Shown piece after piece: positions 55,254 to 62,395 of a DNA stretch of 64,000 nt (positions are counted from its first letter, which is position 1; each line of letters starts with the position of its first letter). The position numbers and the translations under genes were made by a program. Source of the DNA: a bacterium (GTDB lineage Bacteria; Electryoneota; RPQS01); assembly GCA_016721565.1 (NCBI GenBank), contig JADKHW010000025.1, forward strand, positions 1 through 64,000, given 5' to 3'. The notes beneath the pieces were generated by a model. The model was given only the letters and a program-made list of their open reading frames with translations, was not told the origin of the DNA and ran no database searches.

Positions 55254-55267
55254 AGCAGCAGGAACTT

Positions 55268-56023
55268 TTGACAACAACTCACCTCAACAAAGTCGCTTCT
55301 GTCACACTTCTCTTCTGGATCATGAAGATATGTGCGACGACGCTCGGCGAAACTGCTGGCGACTTGCTCTCTATGACGATGGATGTCGGGTATGCATATA
55401 GCTCGCTGATTCTGATTGGGTTCTTTCTCGTCACTCTGTTCTTTCAGTTGGAAACGGACAGATACCGGCCATTCTTGTATTGGTCTGTGATAGTTTCGAC
55501 GAGCACGGCGGGTACAACCATGTCAGATTACATGGACAGGACACTCGGCTTAGGTTACATGCTCGGCTCCGCAATTCTTGTTATTTGTTTAATCATAATT
55601 CTGGCCGTTTGGTATCGCGTGGAAGGCCACCTGAAAGTCGACCACATCAGCTCACGGCGGCCCGAGACCTTCTATTGGATTGCCATATTGTTCTCAAATA
55701 CGCTGGGAACGGCTGTCGGTGATTTTCTCGCTGATGATTCGGGGCTTGGCTTCATGGGCGGCGCCGTTCTGATCGGGAGTCTTATCGCGTTAATCGCGCT
55801 CGCCTACTACTTCACAAAGATAAACCGTGTTGTCTTGTTCTGGATTGCGTTCGTATTAACGCGACCCTTTGGTGCAGACTTTGGCGACCTGTTAACCAAA
55901 ACACCTGCAAAAGGCGGATTGGATTTCGGAACCGTCGGTTCATCGGCGGTGCTTGCTTCGATTTTGATCGCCCTTGTGATCTACACCTCGTTACGGCCTG
56001 AACCAAGTAGACTCCCGGCCTAA
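55268..56023 (+). CDS. Membrane protein with four DUF347-type repeats (COG4705-like)
   Basis: 251 residues. Four repeats of two helices each share the pattern W-x-x-x-x-x-x-TLGxTxGD-x-L: ATTLGETAGDLL, STAGTTMSDYM, NTLGTAVGDFL and RPFGADFGDLL. The start is TTG 55268 with AGGA upstream, 14 bases after pyrF. The conserved Gly/Asp motifs in membrane helices suggest a transporter, but no substrate is known to me. Confidence 0.75.
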   Translation: MTTTHLNKVASVTLLFWIMKICATTLGETAGDLLSMTMDVGYAYSSLILIGFFLVTLFFQLETDRYRPFLYWSVIVSTSTAGTTMSDYMDRTLGLGYMLGSAILVICLIIILAVWYRVEGHLKVDHISSRRPETFYWIAILFSNTLGTAVGDFLADDSGLGFMGGAVLIGSLIALIALAYYFTKINRVVLFWIAFVLTRPFGADFGDLLTKTPAKGGLDFGTVGSSAVLASILIALVIYTSLRPEPSRLPA

Positions 56024-56041
56024 CTTTTCGGAGAAACTCCC

Positions 56042-56668
56042 ATGTTCTGCACAAAATGCGGCGCACAATTAACGGACGATGCAAAATTCTGCGCGGCTTG
56101 CGGTACTCCCGCAGGTCAAGCCCCTCAGCCGCAATCGCAGATTCTACCGCAACCGTCACTGACTCAGGCCGCCGAAAAGAAATATCGCTATGCCGGGTTT
56201 TGGATTCGCTTTCTTGCGCATCTCATTGATCAGATTGTAATCTCGATCGTCGGATTTGTGTTCTTCATCATCGCACTTGTGTTCACGGCCGGCAGTGTGG
56301 TTTCGCTATCTGACTTGGAAGACATAGACAACCTTGATCCGGCAGTGATTCTCGGTCTCATTGGCGGCTGGGTGATTTTTATCATCGTCACCTCGGTTGC
56401 ACAATGGCTTTACTATGCCTTCATGGAAAGCTCTGCCTCGCGCGGCACGTTGGGCAAGATGGCTCTTGGTCTGCAAGTCATTGGCCGCGATGGTGAGACG
56501 ATTAACTTTGCCCGCGCATCGGGCCGTTACTTCGCCAAATTTCTTTCCGCGATGATTTTGATGGTCGGTTACATCATGGCCGGATTCACCGCCAAGAAAC
56601 AGGGTTTGCACGACATTCTCGCCGACACCTACGTCGTCAAGCAGCGTGATTCGCTTGACTATGAATAA
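56042..56668 (+). CDS. Zinc-ribbon RDD-family membrane protein
   Basis: 208 residues. An N-terminal zinc ribbon (CTKCGAQL...CAACG), a Pro/Gln linker (30-45), then an RDD domain with three to four helices (YAGFWIRFLAHLIDQIV, then SRGTLGKMALGLQVIG and GLHDILADTYVV). A close paralog is at 57604. GGAGAAAC precedes ATG 56042. Function of RDD proteins is mostly open (ion or osmolyte transport has been proposed). Confidence 0.8.
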   Translation: MFCTKCGAQLTDDAKFCAACGTPAGQAPQPQSQILPQPSLTQAAEKKYRYAGFWIRFLAHLIDQIVISIVGFVFFIIALVFTAGSVVSLSDLEDIDNLDPAVILGLIGGWVIFIIVTSVAQWLYYAFMESSASRGTLGKMALGLQVIGRDGETINFARASGRYFAKFLSAMILMVGYIMAGFTAKKQGLHDILADTYVVKQRDSLDYE

Positions 56669-56699
56669 CTTGATACCGTCTCCGAATACTAAAAAGATT

Positions 56700-57269
56700 A
56701 TGAACCAAGAACACGCACTCGAAATGCTTCGGGAATGCGGCGCTTTTCTCGAAGGTCACTTTCTGCTCTCGAGCGGAAGGCATAGTAATGTTTACATTGA
56801 GAAGTTTCGTTTGCTCGAACGCCCCGAGCTGACGGAACAATTTGGCCATGCCATCGCCGATCACTTCCGCATCTCAAATCCTGACCTCGTCGTAGGTCCC
56901 TTGACAGGCGGAGTATTGGTCGCCCACGAAGTCGGCAAGAATCTCGGCTGCCCTATCGCCTTCCCTGAACGTATTGATGGGCGCATGGAATGGCGGCGCG
57001 GATTTGTCATCGAACCTGAACAGCGCGTGCTCATCTGCGAAGATGTCATCACAACAGGTCTCTCAGTTGGTGAAGTCAAAGAAGCCGTCGAACGCGAAGG
57101 CGGCGTCATCATCGGCATCGCCACATTGATCCAGCGCGGTGAAGTGCACCTTTCACCGAGTCCGTATGCGGTCGTCAAATTGAGTCTGGATACATTCACT
57201 CCCGAGACCTGTCCGCAATGTGCTAAAGGCGTTCCGCTTGCCAAGCGCGGTAGCAGAGTAGCCGTTTAG
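56700..57269 (+). CDS. pyrE: Orotate phosphoribosyltransferase
   Basis: 189 residues from ATG 56700; ATG 56661 is also possible. The PRPP motif is VLICEDVITTGLSVGE, with GHFLLSSGRHSNVYI and VVGPLTGGVLVAHEVGK as the other conserved blocks. The C-terminal CPQCAKG is a small Cys pair seen in one branch of PyrE. It makes OMP, the substrate of PyrF. It is set between two zinc-ribbon membrane protein genes. Confidence 0.9.
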   Translation: MNQEHALEMLRECGAFLEGHFLLSSGRHSNVYIEKFRLLERPELTEQFGHAIADHFRISNPDLVVGPLTGGVLVAHEVGKNLGCPIAFPERIDGRMEWRRGFVIEPEQRVLICEDVITTGLSVGEVKEAVEREGGVIIGIATLIQRGEVHLSPSPYAVVKLSLDTFTPETCPQCAKGVPLAKRGSRVAV

Positions 57270-57276
57270 TTCTGTC

Positions 57277-57591
57277 ATGCACTGTACTATTTGCGGCAAC
57301 ACCCTCACCGCGAATTCAAATTTCTGCGCAAAATGCGGCTCGAGTATTGGCAGCGACCGACCGGTCGTGGTCGTTCAGCCACCGCCTGAACGCTTGTGGC
57401 ATCCGGGCATTGCCGCTGTCTTGAGCTTCTTCTTTCCCGCTGTCGGCCAAATCTATCGCGGCAAAATTTTTCGCGGCCTGCTCTGGATGGCCGCCGTTGC
57501 AGTCGGTTATTGGTTACTAATTGTCCCCGGATTAATTTTGCATCTTCTCTGCATCATCGCGGCTTATACAGGCAATCCGTACAAAAGATAG
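57277..57591 (+). CDS. Small zinc-ribbon membrane protein
   Basis: 104 residues. Zinc ribbon CTICGNTL...CAKCG at the N-terminus, then a Pro-rich linker and two helices (WHPGIAAVLSFFFPAVGQIYRG, then LLWMAAVAVGYWLLIVPGLI) with the G-Q-x-Y-x-G turn of TM2-like proteins (quoted in parts). Starts 7 bases after pyrE and ends 12 bases before the next gene. Confidence 0.75.
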   Translation: MHCTICGNTLTANSNFCAKCGSSIGSDRPVVVVQPPPERLWHPGIAAVLSFFFPAVGQIYRGKIFRGLLWMAAVAVGYWLLIVPGLILHLLCIIAAYTGNPYKR

Positions 57592-57603
57592 TGGAGTCCG
57601 AAC

Positions 57604-58113
57604 ATGTTCTGCCCCCATTGTTCCAAACCGAATCCTGACGACGCGCAGTATTGCCAAAACTGCGGTCGTGAATTGCCGACAATCGCTCCGCAAGCGAATC
57701 CGGCTACGCACGGACTCAATGTCGCACCTGTTCAATACGCCGGCTTCTGGCGGCGCGTGCTCGCATCGCTTATTGACGGTATTCTGCTTTCAATTGTCAC
57801 TGGTAGCTTCACCTGGACCGTGGACTTCGATGATTTCAAAATCACCTATGGTCTTGGCATCATTGTGCAGTGGCTCTATTTCGCTTTGATGGAAAGCTCA
57901 AACCGTCAAGCCACGCTCGGCAAAATTGCCATCGGCTTAGTCGTCACCGATGAAAATTATCAACGCATCAACTTCGGTCAAGCTTCAGGCCGCTTCTTTG
58001 GCAAATTCCTGTCGGCAATTATTCTTGGCATTGGTTTCATGATGGCCGGTTTCACTCAAAAGAAACAAGCCCTCCACGACGTGTTAGCCGACACATTGGT
58101 CCTGCAGAAGTAG
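57604..58113 (+). CDS. Zinc-ribbon RDD-family membrane protein, paralog
   Basis: 169 residues. Zinc ribbon CPHCSKPN...CQNCG, then an RDD domain (YAGFWRRVLASLIDGILLS, ATLGKIAIGLVV, ALHDVLADTLVLQK). Clearly a duplicate of the gene at 56042: both share the run from FMESS or LMESS to the end, with a shorter loop between helices here. Third zinc-ribbon membrane protein in the cluster. Confidence 0.8.
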   Translation: MFCPHCSKPNPDDAQYCQNCGRELPTIAPQANPATHGLNVAPVQYAGFWRRVLASLIDGILLSIVTGSFTWTVDFDDFKITYGLGIIVQWLYFALMESSNRQATLGKIAIGLVVTDENYQRINFGQASGRFFGKFLSAIILGIGFMMAGFTQKKQALHDVLADTLVLQK

Positions 58114-58118
58114 AGCGA

Positions 58119-58146
58119 ATGTAGCGGCTGCCCCTGTGGCTGCCGA
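58119..58146. repeat. REP-like element, copy b
   Basis: ATGTAGCGGCTGCC-CCTGT-GGCTGCCG, five bases after a stop codon. It shares the GTAG-GGC head with the elements at 1154 and 61073, and the CTGTGGC centre with the one at 1391. Confidence 0.35.
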
Positions 58147-58175
58147 ACAGCCTTTCTTTCAGCTTCAAAATTTTC

Positions 58176-58940
58176 GTGCAACTTTCTATACTCGCCTCAG
58201 GTTCTAAAGCCAACGCCCTTCTTCTGCGCGAAGGTGAAACCCGCATCCTCATCGATGCGGGTTTAGGCATTCGCGGATTGATTTTCGCGTTGCAGCAAAT
58301 TGGCGAGCAGCCGCAAAACATCAATGCGGTCTTCATTACGCACGAGCACACAGATCACACGCGCGGCCTTGACAGTTTATTGAAAAAGGCTCCGATCCCT
58401 GTTTATGCTGCCGCCGGAACGCTCAAAGCTCTCTCCCCCGGCTTCATGCGGATGCAAAAAGCCTTTCCGATTAACGGTCATGCGGTCGATGTTGGGCCTT
58501 TCAATGTACGCGCCTTTCCGATTCTCCATGATGCCGCTGAACCCGTTGCCTATCAAATTCATGTCGGCCACGAAATTGTCACCGTGGCAACAGACTTGGG
58601 CGAAGTTCCCGAGAACTTGCATCAAGCCTTCACGGAATCCACCGTTGCCGTAATCGAGAGCAATCACGATGAAGAAATGCTCCGTACTGGCTCATATCCC
58701 CAACTCTTGAAGATCCGTATCGCGGGCAGTACGGGCCACTTGTCCAATCGTCAAACGGCCAACGTCTTGCGCGATTGCAATTCCAAGAGCTTGAAACATG
58801 TCGTGCTCGCACACATGTCCGAGGAAAACAATCATCCGATGCTCGCACACGATTGTGCACGCACCGCTCTCGACAATCCCGAGATTCCCGTCCACCTGAC
58901 CGCACAACGTACCGTTGGTCCGGTGTTGACTTTATCTTAG
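58176..58940 (+). CDS. walJ: WalJ/YycJ-like MBL-fold hydrolase
   Basis: 254 residues. The metallo-beta-lactamase core is seen as LASGSKANALLLREGETRIL, FITHEHTDHTRGL (HxHxDH), VIESNHDEEML and VLAHMSEENNHP. GTG 58176 starts the standard QLSILASGS N-terminus. A metal-dependent hydrolase, probably a nuclease; YycJ is linked to DNA repair and cell-wall signalling in Firmicutes. Confidence 0.85.
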   Translation: MQLSILASGSKANALLLREGETRILIDAGLGIRGLIFALQQIGEQPQNINAVFITHEHTDHTRGLDSLLKKAPIPVYAAAGTLKALSPGFMRMQKAFPINGHAVDVGPFNVRAFPILHDAAEPVAYQIHVGHEIVTVATDLGEVPENLHQAFTESTVAVIESNHDEEMLRTGSYPQLLKIRIAGSTGHLSNRQTANVLRDCNSKSLKHVVLAHMSEENNHPMLAHDCARTALDNPEIPVHLTAQRTVGPVLTLS

Positions 58941-58964
58941 CACTTCGATCTTTCAAGGATGAAA

Positions 58965-60314
58965 ATGTTAAAGAACGTATTTATAGTAGTGATGGTAGTT
59001 TTTGGTCCCCTGTTGAATATCCTTTGCGCTCAAGACTTTACCTCTTACTTCACAGGAAACATGTTCAATCGGCAAACCTCGCCTGAAGGCGGCGTTTGCA
59101 TGATGGGTGGTGGCGTCGAGCATGACGAAGCGATGCGGTGGTTCTTGATGCGAGCGGACAGTGGAGATGTTTTGGTTCTGCGAGCGAGTGGGGAAGATGG
59201 GTATAATAGTTATATGTACTCCGAGTTAGGAGTAACGGTCAATTCAGTCGAGACTATTGTGTTCAATAATGCGAACGCCTCGAACGCGCCCTATGTACTC
59301 AACAAAATCAGGCAAGCGGAGGCGATTTGGTTTGCGGGCGGCGACCAATGGGACTACGTGAGCTATTGGCGAAATACTCCGGTTGACAGCCTGATCAACG
59401 ACGCAATTGCCAACCGCAATATCGTGATCGGCGGAACAAGCGCTGGCATGGCCATACTCGGGAAGTATTACTTTACCAGTCAAAACGGCACAATTACCTC
59501 CCCGGAAGCCTTAAGTAACCCGTACAATCCTTTGGTAACAATGGATTCGACACATTTCCTTGACATTGAATACATGCACGATGTCGTAACGGACACGCAC
59601 TATAACACTCGCGACAGAGACGGGCGGCATGTCGTTTTCCTTGCCCGAGTTTTGACAGACTTTGGCATCGCGCCACGAGGCATCGCCTGTGATGAGAATG
59701 CGGCGGTTTGCTTGGATGAAAGCGGCTTAGCCAGAGTTTTTGGCAACTATCCGGATTTTCAAGAGGCCGCTTACTTCCTGCAGACAAACTGCGAGTTGGA
59801 AGATGTTGCGCCCGAAAATTGTTCTCCGGCGCAACCTTTGAATTGGAATTTGGGAGGGGCTGCTATCCGCGTGTGCAAAATTTACGGAACTGACTTCGGC
59901 AACAGCTCGTTTGATCTTTTGGAATGGGAGTTAAGCTCTGGTGGCGAGTGGGAGAACTGGTATGTCGAAGATGGTATTCTGACTCAAACGGACGGAACAC
60001 AAATCGACTGCAACGTGTCGTCCGTAGAGGACCAAACCACGCCCGCTCCAAGTCATTTTCAACTTGTAAAGACCTTCCCCAATCCGTTTAATCCATCGAC
60101 AACGATTCAATTTGAGCTGTCGCGTGCCGCGCATGTTCAGCTAACAGCCTACGACATTCAAGGCCGCCAAGTCGCGCAGCTCGTGAACGGTTTGCTGAAT
60201 TCAGGTACTCACAATGTGACCTGGGATTGCACCTCCTGCTCATCGGGAATCTATCTGATTGAGCTGAGCAGTGAAGGTCAATTGCAAGTCGAGAAGGCCA
60301 TGCTGCTGCGCTAA
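58965..60314 (+). CDS. Secreted cyanophycinase-like S51 peptidase with sorting domain
   Basis: About 449 residues. ATG 58965 is preferred over ATG 58959, since AAGGA lies five bases before it. Signal peptide (VFIVVMVVFGPLLNILCAQ), then an S51 domain (about 25-280): CMMGGGVEHDEAM, WFAGGDQWDYV and the nucleophile elbow IGGTSAGMAILG with Ser, then DTHYNTRDRDGR. The C-terminus is a sorting domain (TFPNPFNPSTTIQFEL to VEKAMLLR). Cyanophycinases split arginine-aspartate polymers; secreted forms occur in bacteria that feed on cyanophycin. Substrate is inferred from the fold only. Confidence 0.85.
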   Translation: MLKNVFIVVMVVFGPLLNILCAQDFTSYFTGNMFNRQTSPEGGVCMMGGGVEHDEAMRWFLMRADSGDVLVLRASGEDGYNSYMYSELGVTVNSVETIVFNNANASNAPYVLNKIRQAEAIWFAGGDQWDYVSYWRNTPVDSLINDAIANRNIVIGGTSAGMAILGKYYFTSQNGTITSPEALSNPYNPLVTMDSTHFLDIEYMHDVVTDTHYNTRDRDGRHVVFLARVLTDFGIAPRGIACDENAAVCLDESGLARVFGNYPDFQEAAYFLQTNCELEDVAPENCSPAQPLNWNLGGAAIRVCKIYGTDFGNSSFDLLEWELSSGGEWENWYVEDGILTQTDGTQIDCNVSSVEDQTTPAPSHFQLVKTFPNPFNPSTTIQFELSRAAHVQLTAYDIQGRQVAQLVNGLLNSGTHNVTWDCTSCSSGIYLIELSSEGQLQVEKAMLLR

Positions 60315-60374
60315 ACAGAATCGAAACGTTTGACATTCATTCACATTTCACATATGTCCCACAAGGAAAGCAAA

Positions 60375-61064
60375 ATGAAATCTCTTTTGATCGTACTGAT
60401 TGCCGCAGGTGTTGCATTCGCAGGCTGCGGCGGCGGTGATAAGGCCGCCGTCAAAGACGCAAGCAAGATCGAGCCGAAAAAGACCGAAGTCAAAAACACT
60501 CAGGAGCAAGCGAAACCCGTGTCCGATACACCGAAACTCGAAAAATGGCCGGCCGATTACCCCGTCACAGGTGATAGCGTTGCCGTGATTGAAATTGAAC
60601 AAGAAGGCGGCCCCATCAAGGGCACAATCGTCGCTGAATTTTATCCCGATAAGGCTCCCAACCACGTGCGTAATTTCAAGTGGCTGGCCGATCACAACTA
60701 TTATGACGGCGTGATTTTCCATCGCGTCATCAAGGGCTTCATGATTCAAGGCGGCGATCCCACCGGCACGGGCCAAGGCGGTCCGGGTTGGACGGTGAAT
60801 GCTGAGTTCAACGATCGCAAGCATGAGCCGGGCACGCTTTCTATGGCCCGCACTCCTGATCCGAACAGCGCCGGTTCGCAATTCTTCATCTGCCACGTCG
60901 CCACGCCGCATCTTGACAATCAATATACCGTCTTCGGTAAGACCATCAAGGGCATGGAACTCGTGAATCAGATCGCCGAGACTCCGGTTCAAGGCTCCAC
61001 CCCGCTTGCCAAGATCAAGATGAAATCCGTCAAGATCGTCAGCCGCGCCCAAGCCGGCCTGTAA
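60375..61064 (+). CDS. Cyclophilin-type peptidyl-prolyl isomerase lipoprotein
   Basis: 229 residues from ATG 60375 (AAGGAAAG upstream). Lipobox VAFAGC, a charged linker (25-65), then a complete cyclophilin domain: FHRVIKGFMIQGGDPTGTGQ, MARTPDPNSAGSQFFI and LDNQYTVFGK. It would help folding of proline-containing proteins in the periplasm or on the outer membrane. Followed by a REP-like element and a terminator. Confidence 0.9.
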   Translation: MKSLLIVLIAAGVAFAGCGGGDKAAVKDASKIEPKKTEVKNTQEQAKPVSDTPKLEKWPADYPVTGDSVAVIEIEQEGGPIKGTIVAEFYPDKAPNHVRNFKWLADHNYYDGVIFHRVIKGFMIQGGDPTGTGQGGPGWTVNAEFNDRKHEPGTLSMARTPDPNSAGSQFFICHVATPHLDNQYTVFGKTIKGMELVNQIAETPVQGSTPLAKIKMKSVKIVSRAQAGL

Positions 61065-61072
61065 GAATATCA

Positions 61073-61098
61073 ATGTAGGGGCGGATGGCAATCCGCCC
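61073..61098. repeat. REP-like palindrome, copy c
   Basis: ATGTAG followed by GGGCGGAT-GGCA-ATCCGCCC, perfect over eight pairs, eight bases after a stop codon. Confidence 0.45.
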
Positions 61099-61116
61099 GC
61101 ACTTTGCTGACAACAA

Positions 61117-61151
61117 AAAACAGCCGCACGGATTTCCATGCGGCTGTTTTA
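61117..61151 (+). terminator. Intrinsic terminator of the cyclophilin gene
   Basis: AACAGCCGCACGGATTTCCATGCGGCTGTTTTAT; the stem holds CAGCCGCA/TGCGGCTG with T and A runs on both sides, so it may also serve the gene fragment at 61185. Confidence 0.8.
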
Positions 61152-61184
61152 TATCTGTAATTGAATTGGAAACTTCCAACCAAA

Positions 61185-61567
61185 TCAGTCATTCTTCTCC
61201 GCTTGATACTCCGGCGGCAATTTGTGCTCTTTCAAACATTGCAAAACATCCCTTGCCCATTTCATCGAGCAGTCGACGTTGCAGGGCGAAAGTCCACTTT
61301 GGGAGAACAGCGGCTCTCGCACTTCGGATCCAGAAAACCTGATTCCATGGTGATCTCTGAGAACAGCCCCGAAACAAACCAACCGATGCAAAATCGATGC
61401 ATGCACATCGGCACATCATGCAAGACGTACAGGCCGTACTCGGCCTCACCAAACACAGCTTGATACCCGGTCAACGCAAGCTGGTATCAAGAATAAACTG
61501 CTCCATCGTCGGCCATCTTGCCGCAGCCACCACACCTGCACACCTTAAACGCTGGACCCAATTCCAT
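61185..61567 (-). pseudogene. Dead tandem copy of the small Cys protein at 61779
   Basis: From ATG 61567 (AGGGGG upstream) the pieces ELGPAFKVCRC, TMEQFILDTSLR, TGYQAVFGEAEYGLYVLHD and CNVDCSMKWARDVLQCLKEHKL follow the order of the intact paralog (APFKVCDKC, TIEEFVLDTNLR, NGYQAKLSEADEGLCILTH, CSVACSMQWAREVLQYLRNHKL). They lie in three frames, with at least four shifts in 380 bases and a diverged middle. Either a pseudogene or a stretch of very poor sequence. Confidence 0.65.
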
Positions 61568-61778
61568 TGTAACCCCCTGATAGTGTTCAATTGCAATGTA
61601 AAGGTCACAATTGTCATTATCAAGAGACAAATGTCACACTATGGCATGTTCGTTAATCCAAATACATCAAAAAATGAGGTTGACCGCGGGTCAATAGACG
61701 TTAGGTCGACTCGCGCTGACTTATCATCATAAAAACAAACAAATTCCAGCTCTTATGTCTGTAAAAATTCAATCGGTA

Positions 61779-62147
61779 CTATCTATCGGGTAACTTATGA
61801 TTCCTCAAGTATTGCAATACCTCGCGCGCCCATTGCATCGAGCACGCTACACTGCATCCTTCGAGATCATCATCCTTGAAACAATGCCCTTCGCATTCAG
61901 AACTCATAAACATGAGTTCAGGATGTCGTTTGCCGTGGTACAGTTCTGATAAACTGCCGATCGTAACAGACAACGATGTCAGGCAAGAAGGGCATTCGTG
62001 TGTCAGAATGCACAACCCTTCGTCCGCCTCGCTCAGTTTTGCCTGATAGCCGTTAACGCGCAAGTTCGTGTCGAGCACGAACTCCTCGATAGTTTTCCAT
62101 TCGAAACCGCACTTGTCGCAGACCTTGAATGGAGCTAACCCGCCCAT
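61779..62147 (-). CDS. Small cytosolic Cys-rich protein, unknown family
   Basis: 122 residues from ATG 62147 (AAGGGG upstream), with three Cys clusters: CDKCGFEW near the start, CPSC in the middle and CEGHC...CSVAC near the end. The pattern suggests one or two zinc sites. The C-terminal helix is CSMQWAREVLQYLRNHKL. No signal peptide. I do not recognise the family. A broken tandem copy lies 212 bases downstream. Confidence 0.65.
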   Translation of the reverse strand: MGGLAPFKVCDKCGFEWKTIEEFVLDTNLRVNGYQAKLSEADEGLCILTHECPSCLTSLSVTIGSLSELYHGKRHPELMFMSSECEGHCFKDDDLEGCSVACSMQWAREVLQYLRNHKLPDR

Positions 62148-62395
62148 TTCTTCCCCTTCACACAAAGTGATCCCTTACCACCGCAATTAACTGCAATAAC
62201 CGCTCCGTAGGTGCTTAATTCCGCCAGAAACCCAACCCTGCTAACCCTAACTTGGTAAGAATTAGCCAAACTGCGCAATGTTGTAAGAAAATTGCCAATA
62301 AACTTGCACTTTTGGTGTAAGCTGTTTTATTATATGATATAGAACAGCACCTTGCGGACATTTGGCCAAACATGACTAAATTAGGAGAAATCAAG

